Below are positions 26,035 through 35,163 of a stretch of DNA of 50,826 bases, piece after piece; within the stretch, counting starts at the first letter, position 1, and each line of letters begins with the position of its first letter. Both the position numbers and the translations under genes were made by a program. Below the pieces are notes generated by a model, which saw only the letters and a list, made by a program, of their open reading frames with translations, was not told the DNA's origin and did not search any database. The stretch is from Gemmatimonadota bacterium (GTDB lineage: Bacteria; Gemmatimonadota; Gemmatimonadetes; Palauibacterales; Palauibacteraceae). The stretch covers positions 1-50,826 of the forward strand of contig JAJDWE010000025.1 in the NCBI GenBank assembly GCA_022825725.1, given 5' to 3'.

Positions 26035-27454
26035 CTTGGCCCCCGGTTCGAGTTTCGAGACGCGCCCCGACGCACAGAATCAGGATCGTGAGGGGCAGCC
26101 CGACCAGGATCGGGTCCAGTTCCCAGATGATGACGACGGACCCCACCTCGCGGATCGCCCCGAACGTCTGCCATGCGGCCTGCACCGCGGCTCCGATGAG
26201 CATCGCCGCCATCACCGTTCGCGGCGCCTGCCGAAGCGAGGGGAAGAGGACGATCCCGATGAGCGCGGGGGCGACGGAGGCCCCCATGATCCGTCCCCCG
26301 ATCCAGAACAGTTCGATGAGGAGCGGCAGCGCGAGGTAGAGGACGGCCGCGAGCGCTCCCACGAGGAGGACGTTGAGGCGGTACACCCAAAGCTGCCGGA
26401 CGGCGCTCGCCGTGGGGGCGATGAAGCGCGCGTACAGATCGAGCGTGAAGTTGGAGGCGATCGTGTTGATCGTGCTGGAGAGCGTGGACATGCTCGCCGC
26501 GAGCACGCACACCACGACGAGACTCGCGAGTTCGTTCCCCGCCGCCCCGAACGCGAGCGTGACGAAGGCGTCCTCCGCCGCGAGGCCCGGCCCGTAGATC
26601 GTGCGGGTGACGATTCCGATGAGAGGCGGCGTCATGTACCAGATGGACGCGATGACCCCGCCGTACAGGAACCCCCGCCGGGCGACGTCCGCGCTCCTGG
26701 CCGCAAACCCGCGCTGGATGAGCCCCTGGTACGCGCCCGTGATCGCGAGGCCGATGACGATCCACGCCAGGACCTGGGTCACGCCCGCACGCCCGAAGAT
26801 GTCGATCAGCGCCGGATCGACGCCGGCGCTCAGGCCGCCGAACCCGCCGGCCGCGGCGAGTCCCGCCACCAGCACCGCGATCGAACCGGCCAGGATGATG
26901 AAGAACTGGATCGCGTCGGTCGCCATCACCGCCCACATGCCGCCCAGAAACACGTAGACCGACGTGACGCCGAGCCAGAGGAGGAGCGACTCGGCCACCG
27001 AGATACCGAGCACCGCCGTGGTGACGAGCGTCAGCGCGCCGATCGTCCCCGCCGTCACTCCCATGTCCCGGAGGATGACGAGAATCAGCGAGACGATCCG
27101 GTGCCGAGGGCCGAAGCAGCGGCCGAAGAGTTCCGGGATCGTGATGACGCCGGTCTCCCACAACCGCGGGATGATGAAGTACGCGATCCAGATCGTCCCC
27201 AGCATGAAGGAGCCGCCGCTCCAGTACGCGTCGAGGCCGAAGTCCGCGCCGAGCGCCGAGATCCCGATCAGCGTGGTCCCGTTGATCCAGGTGGCCGCGA
27301 CGGAGAAGGCGATGAGCCACACCCCCGAGTGGCGTCCGGCCACCGCCATGTCCTCGACGGAACGAACCCGCCGCCGGAACCACACGCCGACCCCCAGCAT
27401 GAGGGCGAGGTAGGCCCCGATGAGCCACCACGAGAGCTGCATCCCCTCCGTCAC
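26021..27454 (-). CDS. Sodium:solute symporter (SSS family)
   Basis: The 477-residue protein has about 12-13 hydrophobic helices and SSS landmarks: SWWLIGAYLALMLGVGVWF, AGRHSGVWLIAFSVAATWING (quoted in part), GGMWAVMATDAIQFF, and AASMSTLSSTINTIASNF, a Ser/Thr-rich segment in the area of the sodium site. GTG 27454 is preferred because it overlaps the stop of the tiny upstream gene (GTGA); ATG 27442 is the alternative. The transporter probably imports the substrate of the HyuAB complex using the sodium gradient. Its stop lies inside hyuB. The family transports sugars, amino acids, carboxylates and hydantoins, so the substrate remains open. Confidence 0.9.
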   Translation of the reverse strand: MTEGMQLSWWLIGAYLALMLGVGVWFRRRVRSVEDMAVAGRHSGVWLIAFSVAATWINGTTLIGISALGADFGLDAYWSGGSFMLGTIWIAYFIIPRLWETGVITIPELFGRCFGPRHRIVSLILVILRDMGVTAGTIGALTLVTTAVLGISVAESLLLWLGVTSVYVFLGGMWAVMATDAIQFFIILAGSIAVLVAGLAAAGGFGGLSAGVDPALIDIFGRAGVTQVLAWIVIGLAITGAYQGLIQRGFAARSADVARRGFLYGGVIASIWYMTPPLIGIVTRTIYGPGLAAEDAFVTLAFGAAGNELASLVVVCVLAASMSTLSSTINTIASNFTLDLYARFIAPTASAVRQLWVYRLNVLLVGALAAVLYLALPLLIELFWIGGRIMGASVAPALIGIVLFPSLRQAPRTVMAAMLIGAAVQAAWQTFGAIREVGSVVIIWELDPILVGLPLTILILCVGARLETRTGGQDAAA

Positions 27455-27564
27455 GGCCCGCCGCCCAGCAGCCAGCCCCAGAGTCCGATGTAGCCGAAGC
27501 CCAGGAGCACGAGGATGAGCAGCGCGAGCCACGGGTTGAGGCGCGGGAGCGCGATCCGATCCAT
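27451..27564 (-). CDS. Tiny single-helix membrane protein, possible symporter accessory subunit
   Basis: A 37-residue protein from ATG 27564: a short basic head (MDRIALPRLNP) followed by one strongly hydrophobic helix (WLALLILVLLGFGYIGLWGW) and a glycine tail. It lies exactly between hyuA and the SSS symporter, and its stop overlaps the symporter start. A longer version from GTG 27648, which overlaps the hyuA stop (GTGA), would add 28 residues of Pro/Arg-rich sequence. Small single-helix accessory proteins are known beside some SSS symporters, which supports a real gene; this assignment is by position and topology. Neither start has a good ribosome-binding site, so coupled translation is likely. 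Confidence 0.6.
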   Translation of the reverse strand: MDRIALPRLNPWLALLILVLLGFGYIGLWGWLLGGGP

Positions 27565-27644
27565 GCGGCCCGGATCCGGCGGGTCGGCAGCCTGCCGCTC
27601 CCGCGGTGGCCCGGCGGATCGCCCGGCGGATGGGGTCGGCCCGG

Positions 27645-29813
27645 TCACGGAGCGCCGCCCGGAGAGACGAGAAGGTTGCCGGACTCGTCCACTTCGGCGC
27701 GGTATCCCGCATGGAGGAGCGTGGTGGAGTCGACCTCCTCGATGATCGCGGGGCCCGCCACGAGGTGGCCCGCCCACAGCTGTGCCCGGTCATAGATCGC
27801 GGTCTCGACGAAGCCGGCGGCGTCGGAAAAGAAGACCCGCCTCGTCCCGCGTTGCGCGTCCGCCACGCCCTTCCCGTTCGAGCCGATCCTCGGGAGCCGC
27901 GGCCGCGCGATCCTGCCGATCGCCGTGACCGTGAAGTTCACGAGCTCGACGGGCTGCTCGGGATACCCGTGCCCATAGGCCCGCTCGTGCTCCGCGTGGA
28001 AGCGGCGCACCGCGTCGGCCAGTTTGGCGGCGTCCAGCTTAGCGGCGTCCAGCCCACCGACCGTCCCGTCGTCGGTCGCTTCGCCCGGCAGCGTCACGGC
28101 CACCTCGGACGACTGCCCGGCGTACCGCATCTCGATCCCGCGCCGGAACTCCATGTCCGCCGCGGCCACGCCTTCGCGCCGGAGCGTGCGCCGGCCCTCC
28201 CCCTCCATCGCCTCGAAGAGTTCCCGGATCCGCGCAGTGAACCCGCTCCCGGCAACGTCCGCGTCATCGGCGGCCAGGACCCGGGTTCGCGAGAACTCGT
28301 GGCGAAGGTCCGTCACGAGGAGGCCCAGGGCGGACGCCGTCCCGGGGCTCGGGGGCACCACGAGCGTCGGAATCCGCATCTCCATGCACAGCCGGTTCGC
28401 GTGCAGCGGCCCGGCCCCGCCGAAGGCGACCATGGTCAGCTCCCGCGGATCGTTGCCCCGGCGCACGGTCACGAGGCGCAGCGCGTTGATCATCGTCGCG
28501 TTCGCGATCTCGATGATCCCGTTCGCCGCCTCGATCGGGTCCAGCCCGAGCGGCTCGGCGCAGCGCTCCCGTATCCCCGCTGCGGCCGCATCCACGTCGA
28601 GCGGCATCTCACCGCTCAGGAAGTAGTCGGGGTTCAGCCGGCCAAGTACGAGGTTGGCATCCGTGATCGTCGGCTCGGTCCCCCCGCGCCCGTAGCAGAT
28701 GGGTCCCGGGTCCGCGCCCGCGCTCCGGGGCCCCACGCGGAGCCCCCCTCCGGCATCCACCCAGGCGAGGCTTCCCCCGCCCGCGCCCACTTCCACGAGA
28801 TCGATGACGGGCGTGCGGATCGGGTAGCCGGCCGCACGCGTCATCCCCTGCCCCGGCTGAGCCTGCGCGCCGACCTCGTATTCCTTCGTGACTCGGGGAC
28901 GCCCGTCGAGGACGAGACCCGCCTTCGCCGTCGTTCCTCCCATGTCGAACGAAATCAGGTCCCTGTGACCGAGCCGCCCCGCGATGAAGTTGGCGGAAAC
29001 CACGCCGGCCGCCGGACCCGACTCGACCATGAACACCGGCTTGCTCGTCGCCTGTTCCGCGGTCAGCACCCCGCCGTTCGACTGCATGACGAGAAGCTCC
29101 GCGTCGAGACCGGCCCGACCCAGCCCCTCCTCGATCCCCGCGAGGTAGCGCGCGACCACGGGGACGATGCAGGCGTTGATCACGCACGTGCTCGCCCGGA
29201 AATACTCCCGGAACTCCGGACACACGCTCGATGAGAGGGAGATGAGAAGCTCGGGATCCTCTTCGCGAAGGATTTCGGACACCCGCTCTTCGTGGACGGG
29301 GTTCGCGTAGCCGTGCAGGAGACACACCGCGACCGACCGAACCTCCCGCGCCCGCAGCGCCGCGGCGATCTCCCGGACGGCGCCTTCCTCGAGGGGTTTC
29401 AGCACGCCGCCCTCCGCGTCCAGCCGCTCCGGCACCTCGAAGCACAGGTCGCGCGGCACGAGCGGGCGGAGCTTCTCGAAGTGGACGTCGTAGAGGGAAG
29501 GTCTGACCTGGCGCGCGATCTCAAGCATGTCGCCGAAGCCTTCGGTGGTCACGAAGGCCGTCTTCGGCGTCTTCCCCTCGATGAGCGAGTTGGTGGCGAC
29601 CGTCGTGCCGTGGACGAGGTGGGAGATGGCGCCGGGATCGACCGCGCCGTTCTCGAGCGCCCGCGCCACCGCCGCCATGAAGCCGATGGAGGGATCCGCG
29701 GGCGTGGAAGGGACCTTCGCCGTATCGATGCGCCCGGTCTCTTCACAGATCAGGACCGCGTCCGTGAAGGTGCCGCCCACATCTATCCCGAGGTGGAACC
29801 GGTTGCCCGTCAT
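27645..29813 (-). CDS. hyuA: Hydantoinase A / 5-oxoprolinase alpha-type subunit
   Basis: ATG 29813 opens on the ATP-binding phosphate loop of the HyuA family, LGIDVGGTFTDAVL, giving 722 residues. Other landmarks: VHGTTVATNSLIEGKTPKTA, ALRAREVRSVAVCLLHGYAN, SSSVCPEFREYFRASTCVIN, MQSNGGV, SGPAAGVVSA, FDMGGTTAKAGL, GAGGGSLAWVDAGG, GADPGPICYGRGGTEPTITD and VAFGGAGPLHA. This subunit binds ATP and, with HyuB, opens cyclic amides at ATP cost. A short in-frame duplication (DAAKLDAAKL) lies near residue 590. It is the first gene of a five-gene coupled operon and is divergent from the CocE-type hydrolase across 168 bp, which should contain both promoters. Confidence 0.92.
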   Translation of the reverse strand: MTGNRFHLGIDVGGTFTDAVLICEETGRIDTAKVPSTPADPSIGFMAAVARALENGAVDPGAISHLVHGTTVATNSLIEGKTPKTAFVTTEGFGDMLEIARQVRPSLYDVHFEKLRPLVPRDLCFEVPERLDAEGGVLKPLEEGAVREIAAALRAREVRSVAVCLLHGYANPVHEERVSEILREEDPELLISLSSSVCPEFREYFRASTCVINACIVPVVARYLAGIEEGLGRAGLDAELLVMQSNGGVLTAEQATSKPVFMVESGPAAGVVSANFIAGRLGHRDLISFDMGGTTAKAGLVLDGRPRVTKEYEVGAQAQPGQGMTRAAGYPIRTPVIDLVEVGAGGGSLAWVDAGGGLRVGPRSAGADPGPICYGRGGTEPTITDANLVLGRLNPDYFLSGEMPLDVDAAAAGIRERCAEPLGLDPIEAANGIIEIANATMINALRLVTVRRGNDPRELTMVAFGGAGPLHANRLCMEMRIPTLVVPPSPGTASALGLLVTDLRHEFSRTRVLAADDADVAGSGFTARIRELFEAMEGEGRRTLRREGVAAADMEFRRGIEMRYAGQSSEVAVTLPGEATDDGTVGGLDAAKLDAAKLADAVRRFHAEHERAYGHGYPEQPVELVNFTVTAIGRIARPRLPRIGSNGKGVADAQRGTRRVFFSDAAGFVETAIYDRAQLWAGHLVAGPAIIEEVDSTTLLHAGYRAEVDESGNLLVSPGGAP

Positions 29814-29981
29814 CGCGCCCCAACGTTCCACGCGGGCGTTTCCCGTGACAAGGCACCGCCGTGCGCGACCCGGCGCGCCGCCGCATGCCACGTCTGGACG
29901 CTGTGGTCGACGTCCGTAGGTTGGGAATCGTGGAGACGTCGCCGTGGATAATCCCCTCGCGCACCCACCGAAGGAGGCCTC

Positions 29982-31928
29982 ATGGACCGCAGATCGTTCG
30001 TTCGAGCCGGACTGGCGGGAGCGGGGATGGCCGGACTCGGCGCCGCGTTCGACCCGGAGCGGCTGGCGGGGAGCACCCAGGCAGCCGCCCGCTCGCTCTC
30101 CGCGGAGACGGACGGGGATGTCGTCATCGTGAAGGACGTGCCGGTCCCCATGCGGGATAGCCTCGACCTCATGACGGACCTCTACCTGCCGGCCGTGGAC
30201 GGCGTCCCGCTGGAAGAACCCCTCCCTGCCGTCCTCGCGCGGACTCCGTACGACAAGATGCGCCCGATCTCCATCGAGCACGCGATGTTCTTCGCGCGCA
30301 ACGGGTACGTCTCCGTCGTCCAGGACTGTCGGGGGCGTTTCAACTCGGGGGGCGACTTCTTCCCCTTCGTGCAGGAGCCGGAAGACGGCTACGACACGGT
30401 CGAATGGGTCGCGCGGCACCCCTCGTGCGATGGCCAAGTGGGGACGTACGGCGTGTCGTACCAGGCGTGGGTCCAGTTCGAGACCGCGACGCTGAACCCG
30501 CCCAGCCTCAAGACGATGATCCCCTACGAAGGGCCGACGAACGCCTACACGTACAGCATGAAGTGCGGCGGCGCCCTGGGTCTCGGGCTGCTGCAGTGGA
30601 TTCTGTCCGTCGCGTCGAACGGGAACGAGGCGCGAGCGAACCCGCAGATCACCGAGGCGATCAACGAGATGCGGACGGGGCAGACCTTCCTCGACTGGGC
30701 CTCGCGCATCCCGTGGCGGCGCGGAGAGACGCCGCTCAGCCTCGCGCCCACCTACGAGGAGGCCGCTTTCCAGCTCTACTTCGACAACTACGACTACAGC
30801 GACTTCTGGCGACAGCCGGGCCTCGGCATGGACGAGCACTTCGAGTCGTACCCGGACATGCCGATCCTGTGGGTCGTGGGCTGGTTCGACTGGTATCCGC
30901 GCACGATCAGCGACGGATACCAGGCGATGGTGCGCATGGGGCGGGAGAACCAGCACATCCTCATCGGTCCCTGGACGCACAACAACTTCGCCTCATCGAT
31001 CGGCGACGTGAACTTCGGCACGGAGGGCGCCCGGATCGTCACCTACGACGACTACCTGAACCTCGAACTCCGCTGGTTCGACCGCTGGCTGAAGGGCGAC
31101 GACGGCGCCGACGTGTGGGCCCCCGCGAAGTACTTCATCATGGGGGGCGGCGACGGGCGGAAGGCCGAGAACGGCCGCCTGAATCAGGGCGGTGAGTGGC
31201 GCTACGAGGAGCACTGGCCCCCGGCCGCGGCCGAAGCCACCGAGTTCCATCTCCACGAGGGAGGGGGGCTCGCCCCGGAGGCGCCTTCCACGCCCGCCTC
31301 ATCGACGACCTACACGTACGACCCGCGCAATTCGGTCTCCAGCAACGGCCGCTGCATCGTGGCCTACGGACCCGCGCTCGAGTTCGGGTTCCAGGGGATG
31401 GGCCCGCGCGACCAGATCGAGATGGAGACGCTGCCCGGCCACGGGATCCCCGGCATGCCGATCGCCTCCCGCCCGGACGTGCTCGTCTTCCAGACGGATC
31501 CGCTCCCCGATGATCTGACGATCGCCGGAGACATCACGGCGGTCCTCTTCATCTCATCCGACGCCCCGGACACCGACTTCTACGTGAAGCTCCTGGACGT
31601 CCACCCGACGAGCCCGGATTACCCGAGCGGGTATGCCTTCCCGGTCTCCGAGGGGATCCTCCGCGCCCGCTACCGTGACGGGTTCGAGCAGTCGGTGCTC
31701 ATGGAGGAGGGGGAGGTCTACCGGCTCGAATTCCCGCTCGAACCCGCGGCGAACCTGTTCAAGGCGGGACACCGCATCCGGGTCGACGTCTACAGCAGCA
31801 GCTTCCCCAACTTCGACATCAACCGGAACACGGGAAATCCGCGCGACCGCACGTGGCGCATCGCGAACAACACGGTCCATCACGAGGCCGCCCACGCCTC
31901 GCACGTGCTGCTGCCCCTGATGCCCTAG
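29982..31928 (+). CDS. CocE/NonD (X-Pro dipeptidyl-peptidase-like) hydrolase with Tat signal
   Basis: A strong AAGGAGG site precedes ATG 29982. The N-terminus is a twin-arginine signal (MDRRSFVRAGLAGAGMAGLG), so the folded enzyme is exported. The 648 residues then show the CocE alpha/beta-hydrolase: MRDSLDLMTDLYLP, VLARTPYDK, VVQDCRGRFNSGGDF, the nucleophile elbow GTYGVSYQAW with the catalytic Ser, VVGWFDWYPR with a candidate Asp, and IGPWTHNNF with the His. A C-terminal jelly-roll-type domain follows (DLTIAGDITAVLFISSDAPD, FKAGHRIRVDVYSSSFPNFD). Family members cleave esters, amides or X-Pro peptides. It converges with the amidohydrolase gene, 21 bp separating the stops. Confidence 0.9.
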   Translation: MDRRSFVRAGLAGAGMAGLGAAFDPERLAGSTQAAARSLSAETDGDVVIVKDVPVPMRDSLDLMTDLYLPAVDGVPLEEPLPAVLARTPYDKMRPISIEHAMFFARNGYVSVVQDCRGRFNSGGDFFPFVQEPEDGYDTVEWVARHPSCDGQVGTYGVSYQAWVQFETATLNPPSLKTMIPYEGPTNAYTYSMKCGGALGLGLLQWILSVASNGNEARANPQITEAINEMRTGQTFLDWASRIPWRRGETPLSLAPTYEEAAFQLYFDNYDYSDFWRQPGLGMDEHFESYPDMPILWVVGWFDWYPRTISDGYQAMVRMGRENQHILIGPWTHNNFASSIGDVNFGTEGARIVTYDDYLNLELRWFDRWLKGDDGADVWAPAKYFIMGGGDGRKAENGRLNQGGEWRYEEHWPPAAAEATEFHLHEGGGLAPEAPSTPASSTTYTYDPRNSVSSNGRCIVAYGPALEFGFQGMGPRDQIEMETLPGHGIPGMPIASRPDVLVFQTDPLPDDLTIAGDITAVLFISSDAPDTDFYVKLLDVHPTSPDYPSGYAFPVSEGILRARYRDGFEQSVLMEEGEVYRLEFPLEPAANLFKAGHRIRVDVYSSSFPNFDINRNTGNPRDRTWRIANNTVHHEAAHASHVLLPLMP

Positions 31929-31949
31929 CGCGGATCGCGCGGCGCGGCG

Positions 31950-33515
31950 CTACTCCTTCGGCGGGCCGGCTGCCCAGTCGAGGGCGATCGGGTTTGTCGG
32001 GAGCGCGTCGATGTCCACGATCCGGCCGCTCTTGATGACCGTCGAGAGTTGCCGGATGTTCGCGATGTCGGCGAGCGGATCCGCGTCGAGAACCAGCACG
32101 TCCGCTGCCTTCCCCGCCTCAAGGGTTCCGTACTCGTCGAGCGCCTTGCTCGCGATGGCGCCGTTTTTCGTCGCCGCGGTGATCGCCTCCATCGGCGTCA
32201 TGCCGAGTTCGACCAGCCCCTCGATCGCGAAGATGGTGCCCAGGCCGGGCAGCTGGTGCTCCATGTTCTCGGGTTCCTCGCGGAGGAAGTCCGCGGCTAC
32301 GCCGCCGCGCCCGAACAGCGTGTTGTCCGTGCCGACCGTGACGATGCAGCCCGCCTCGATGAGCTTCTTCGAGTTTGTCCGCTTCGTCGTCCAGCGTCCC
32401 TCCATCACGGACCCCGGCTGCGGGAGGCCGGTGTCCTGCACGCGGCGGCGGATCTCCGCGGTCGTCGGGGGGATGCGCCGCTGACGCTCACCGGCCCGGG
32501 CCTCGGCGAGTTCCTCCCGGGCGCGCTCCATGTTGCGGACGTGGAACTGCCAGCTGGGACCCGTGAACTGGTTGATGAGCATCGAGCACACGATGTCGCG
32601 CTCGACGATCATCTCGACGAGTTCATCGGTGATCGTGCGGTTCCCGACATTGTCCGGGTGCTGGATGAGATCGATCCCCGCGAGGATCGAGAGGCGGAGG
32701 CCCTCCAGGCTCGTGGCGTGGGTCTCGGCCACGAGGCCGCGCTTGTGCGTCTCCTCCACGATCACCCGCTGGGCGCGCGGCGAGAACGAGATCCCCGCCG
32801 GATAGTTGAAGTGGTGCGTGGCGCCGTACTTGATGAAGTCGGGCCCGTGGTCGAGGTAGGCATTGATTGCGACGCGCAGTTCGTCGGGCGTCATGTGCAT
32901 CATCTCCTCGCCGCTCCCGAGCGTGACCTCGTCGTTCATCTGCTCGGCGAAGAAGCTGATCTCCGACTCCGGGAGCCCGGCGAAGGTCTCCGAGGCGGGG
33001 CCGCCCCAGCCTACGATGTTCCCGGCGAGGTACGTGCGCGGACCGATCTCCTCCCCGGAGTCGATCTTCTTCTTGACCCGCTGCATGGGACGCAGGACGC
33101 CGTAGCTGTCCCGCACGGTCGTCACCCCGTGCTTCAGGTGGAGCTGAAGTCCCTGGAGGATGACCTGCTCGTGCTGCGCCCAGTACGCCGCGTGCTCCTC
33201 GACGCGCCCGCCGCGCCCGAAGGCGAGCGACATGTGGACGTTCGTGTCCACGAACCCCGGCGTGACGAACTTCCCACTCCCGTCGATGACCTCAGCGCCC
33301 TCGGGGACCGCCACCGACGCGCGCGGGCCGACAGCCGCGATCCGGTCGCCCTCGATGACTATCGTCCCGTCGGCGATGGGGGCGCCGCCGTGTCCGTCGA
33401 TGATCGTCGCCCCGACGATCGCGAGCGGTGCTGCAGGTTCCTGCCCGGCCGCCACACCCGGCAGGGAGAGGAAGAACAGGAAGGAAGCCGCCGCGAAAAC
33501 CGATCGTGAGCCCAT
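31950..33515 (-). CDS. Secreted amidohydrolase, imidazolonepropionase-like (COG1228 type)
   Basis: The 521-residue protein has a Sec signal peptide (FAAASFLFFLSLPGVAAGQ) with an AGGAGAGG ribosome site just upstream of ATG 33515. The amidohydrolase frame follows: AIVGATIIDGHGGAPIADGT, VTPGFVDTNVHMSL, HLKHGVTTVRDSYG, AETHATSLEGLRLSI, DLIQHPDNVG, IVTVGTDNTLFGRGG, MTPMEAITAATKNGA, and the closing GTLEAGKAADVLVLDADPL. The usual D-x-H-x-H after PGFVD is changed to TNVHMS, so the metal site may be atypical, although this spelling recurs in part of the family. A periplasmic amide- or ring-hydrolysing enzyme is likely; the substrate is unknown. Confidence 0.87.
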   Translation of the reverse strand: MGSRSVFAAASFLFFLSLPGVAAGQEPAAPLAIVGATIIDGHGGAPIADGTIVIEGDRIAAVGPRASVAVPEGAEVIDGSGKFVTPGFVDTNVHMSLAFGRGGRVEEHAAYWAQHEQVILQGLQLHLKHGVTTVRDSYGVLRPMQRVKKKIDSGEEIGPRTYLAGNIVGWGGPASETFAGLPESEISFFAEQMNDEVTLGSGEEMMHMTPDELRVAINAYLDHGPDFIKYGATHHFNYPAGISFSPRAQRVIVEETHKRGLVAETHATSLEGLRLSILAGIDLIQHPDNVGNRTITDELVEMIVERDIVCSMLINQFTGPSWQFHVRNMERAREELAEARAGERQRRIPPTTAEIRRRVQDTGLPQPGSVMEGRWTTKRTNSKKLIEAGCIVTVGTDNTLFGRGGVAADFLREEPENMEHQLPGLGTIFAIEGLVELGMTPMEAITAATKNGAIASKALDEYGTLEAGKAADVLVLDADPLADIANIRQLSTVIKSGRIVDIDALPTNPIALDWAAGPPKE

Positions 33516-33555
33516 GTTCCTCTCCTCTTTCCTTCTCTTCAGGAAGACAACGTCG

Positions 33556-34509
33556 CTATCCCGTGCGCCGTCTCCGTGATCGTTCGGATGTTTCCCACCA
33601 TGTCCAGCCGTGGCCGAAATGGCCGAAGTCGAAGTGGTCCGGGTGCAGGAACTCGGCGAGGATCTCGGCCGACTCGACCAGCCGCGGGCCGGGCCGGTTG
33701 AAGTACTGGTTTCCGTCCGTCATTGCGACTCGTCCGTTGCGGACGGCGGAGAGTTGCCGCCATTCGGGGCGCGTGACGAGGGGGGCCATCTCCTGCGCGG
33801 CGCGCTCGATGTCGAAGCCGCACGGCATGATCGCGATCACGTCGGGATCCGCCTCGACCAGCTGCTCGATCTCGACGTAGCCGGAGTGCTTCCCCGCTTC
33901 GCCCAGCGGGTCCGTCCCGCCGGCAATCTCCACCAGTTCGGGCACCCAGTTCCCCGCCATCATCAGCGGGTCCGTCCACTCGATGCAGCCGACCGAGGGA
34001 CGCGGACCCAGCGAGCGCGTCCGGGCTTCAAGCGTCGCGAGCCGATCCCGGAGTCGAGCCACGAGATCCTCGGCACGTTCCGGCTCCCCGAGCGCGGAGG
34101 CGACGGAGCGGATGTCCTTCCAGACGTCGCCGAGCGCCATCGGCTCCAGCGAGACGAGGACCGGATTCGAGGTGACGAGTTCGCACACCGCCTCCTCGAC
34201 GTCCTTCAGGCTGGCGGCGCACACCTCGCACTGCGTCTGCGTGACGATCACGGTGGGCGCGAGATCGTTCAACAGGTCGGGATCGACCCGGTACACCGAG
34301 AGTCCGTCGCCCACGAGCGAGCGCACCTGGTCGTCGATCTCCTTGCTGCTCGCCTCCACCTTCACCTTCGACGAGCAGCAGGCGGGCAGACGCTCGACGC
34401 CCGGCGGGTAGTCGCATTCGTGCGAGCGTCCGACGAGTTCGTCCTCGAACCCGAGCGCGCACACGATCTCCGTCGCGCTGGCGATGAGCGAGACGACCCG
34501 GTGGCTCAT
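33556..34509 (-). CDS. Cobalamin-type (BtuF-like) substrate-binding protein without signal peptide
   Basis: The 317-residue protein has the helical-backbone binding-protein fold of BtuF and siderophore-binding proteins: HRVVSLIASATEIVCALGFEDELVGRSHECDYPP (seen in overlapping parts), PTVIVTQTQCEVCAASL, CIEWTDPLMMAGNWVPELVEIAGG, and DPDVIAIMPCGFDIERA. ATG 34509 has AGGAGGG at good spacing and begins directly with the domain, so no export signal is visible. Many annotated cobalamin-binding relatives share this feature. A cytoplasmic role in corrinoid binding or sensing is therefore possible. It follows the DUF6580 membrane gene by 13 bp, making a two-gene unit; no ATPase or permease of an ABC system is nearby. 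Confidence 0.82.
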   Translation of the reverse strand: MSHRVVSLIASATEIVCALGFEDELVGRSHECDYPPGVERLPACCSSKVKVEASSKEIDDQVRSLVGDGLSVYRVDPDLLNDLAPTVIVTQTQCEVCAASLKDVEEAVCELVTSNPVLVSLEPMALGDVWKDIRSVASALGEPERAEDLVARLRDRLATLEARTRSLGPRPSVGCIEWTDPLMMAGNWVPELVEIAGGTDPLGEAGKHSGYVEIEQLVEADPDVIAIMPCGFDIERAAQEMAPLVTRPEWRQLSAVRNGRVAMTDGNQYFNRPGPRLVESAEILAEFLHPDHFDFGHFGHGWTWWETSERSRRRRTG

Positions 34510-34522
34510 CGCGATGTCCCTC

Positions 34523-35128
34523 CTACGTGCGGCTGGCGGCGAACTCGTACTGCGGGGCGGACACCGGCTTCGTCAGCGTGACGCGGCTGAACAGGATCGG
34601 CAGGAAGACCGCCATGCTGATCAGCGTGTTCCGCAGGTACGGGATCGCCATCACGTAGCACTCGACGAGGCCGGCGAAGTTCAGCGGGTAGATCGCGCCG
34701 CCGCCGAAGGCCCACACGCCGAAGTTGCTCAGCACGAAGAACGCGAGCGACGACCCCAATCCGGCCCCGGCCACGCGCTTCCACGAGCGCCCGCGCCGGA
34801 GGGCGAAGCCGATGAAGGCGACGAGCGCGACCGACAGGTAGATCACCGGCTGGTGTGCATAGAACGCCCAGTCCGCACGGCCCGTGAGCGCCCAGATCCC
34901 GAGATCTCCCAGCATCCAGGCTCCGAACGGGACGAGGTACGCCGTGCGGGTCCGCGCGAACATGGCGCCGCCGAACAGGCAGATCGGCAGGAACGGCGAG
35001 AAGTTCCACGGATAGGTCGTGTTGCCCGGCTCGAGCGCCATCCCGAACTGCGCCAGCACGTATGGAATCAGCCGCGCGGCAACGCTCACCGCGAGCAGCG
35101 CGAGGATGACGGACAGCCGAGGTTTCAC
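34523..35128 (-). CDS. DUF6580-like integral membrane protein (possible ECF-type S component)
   Basis: GTG 35128 is the likely start, opening on KPRLSVILALLAVSVAARLIPYVLAQ and giving 201 residues with about six hydrophobic segments (FLPICLFGGAMF, AYLVPFGAWMLGDLGIWAL, VIYLSVALVAFIGFAL, SLAFFVLSNFGVWAFGG, NTLISMAVFLPILFSRV). The short polytopic pattern with Gly and Asn in loops fits DUF6580, annotated as a putative transport protein resembling ECF substrate-binding (S) components. Pairing with the BtuF-like gene suggests uptake of a corrinoid or another cofactor; this is inference. The gene starts 35 bp after tRNA-Pro on the same strand and may be read from the tRNA promoter. Confidence 0.7.
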   Translation of the reverse strand: MKPRLSVILALLAVSVAARLIPYVLAQFGMALEPGNTTYPWNFSPFLPICLFGGAMFARTRTAYLVPFGAWMLGDLGIWALTGRADWAFYAHQPVIYLSVALVAFIGFALRRGRSWKRVAGAGLGSSLAFFVLSNFGVWAFGGGAIYPLNFAGLVECYVMAIPYLRNTLISMAVFLPILFSRVTLTKPVSAPQYEFAASRT

Positions 35129-35163
35129 GTCGCTACGTCTCCGCGTTCGTGGTTTGAAGAAAA

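Noticed and set aside
28020-28050. Tandem DNA repeat inside hyuA
   Set aside because: It is only a two-copy in-frame duplication coding DAAKLDAAKL in a variable loop; it does not disrupt the protein and needs no regulatory explanation.
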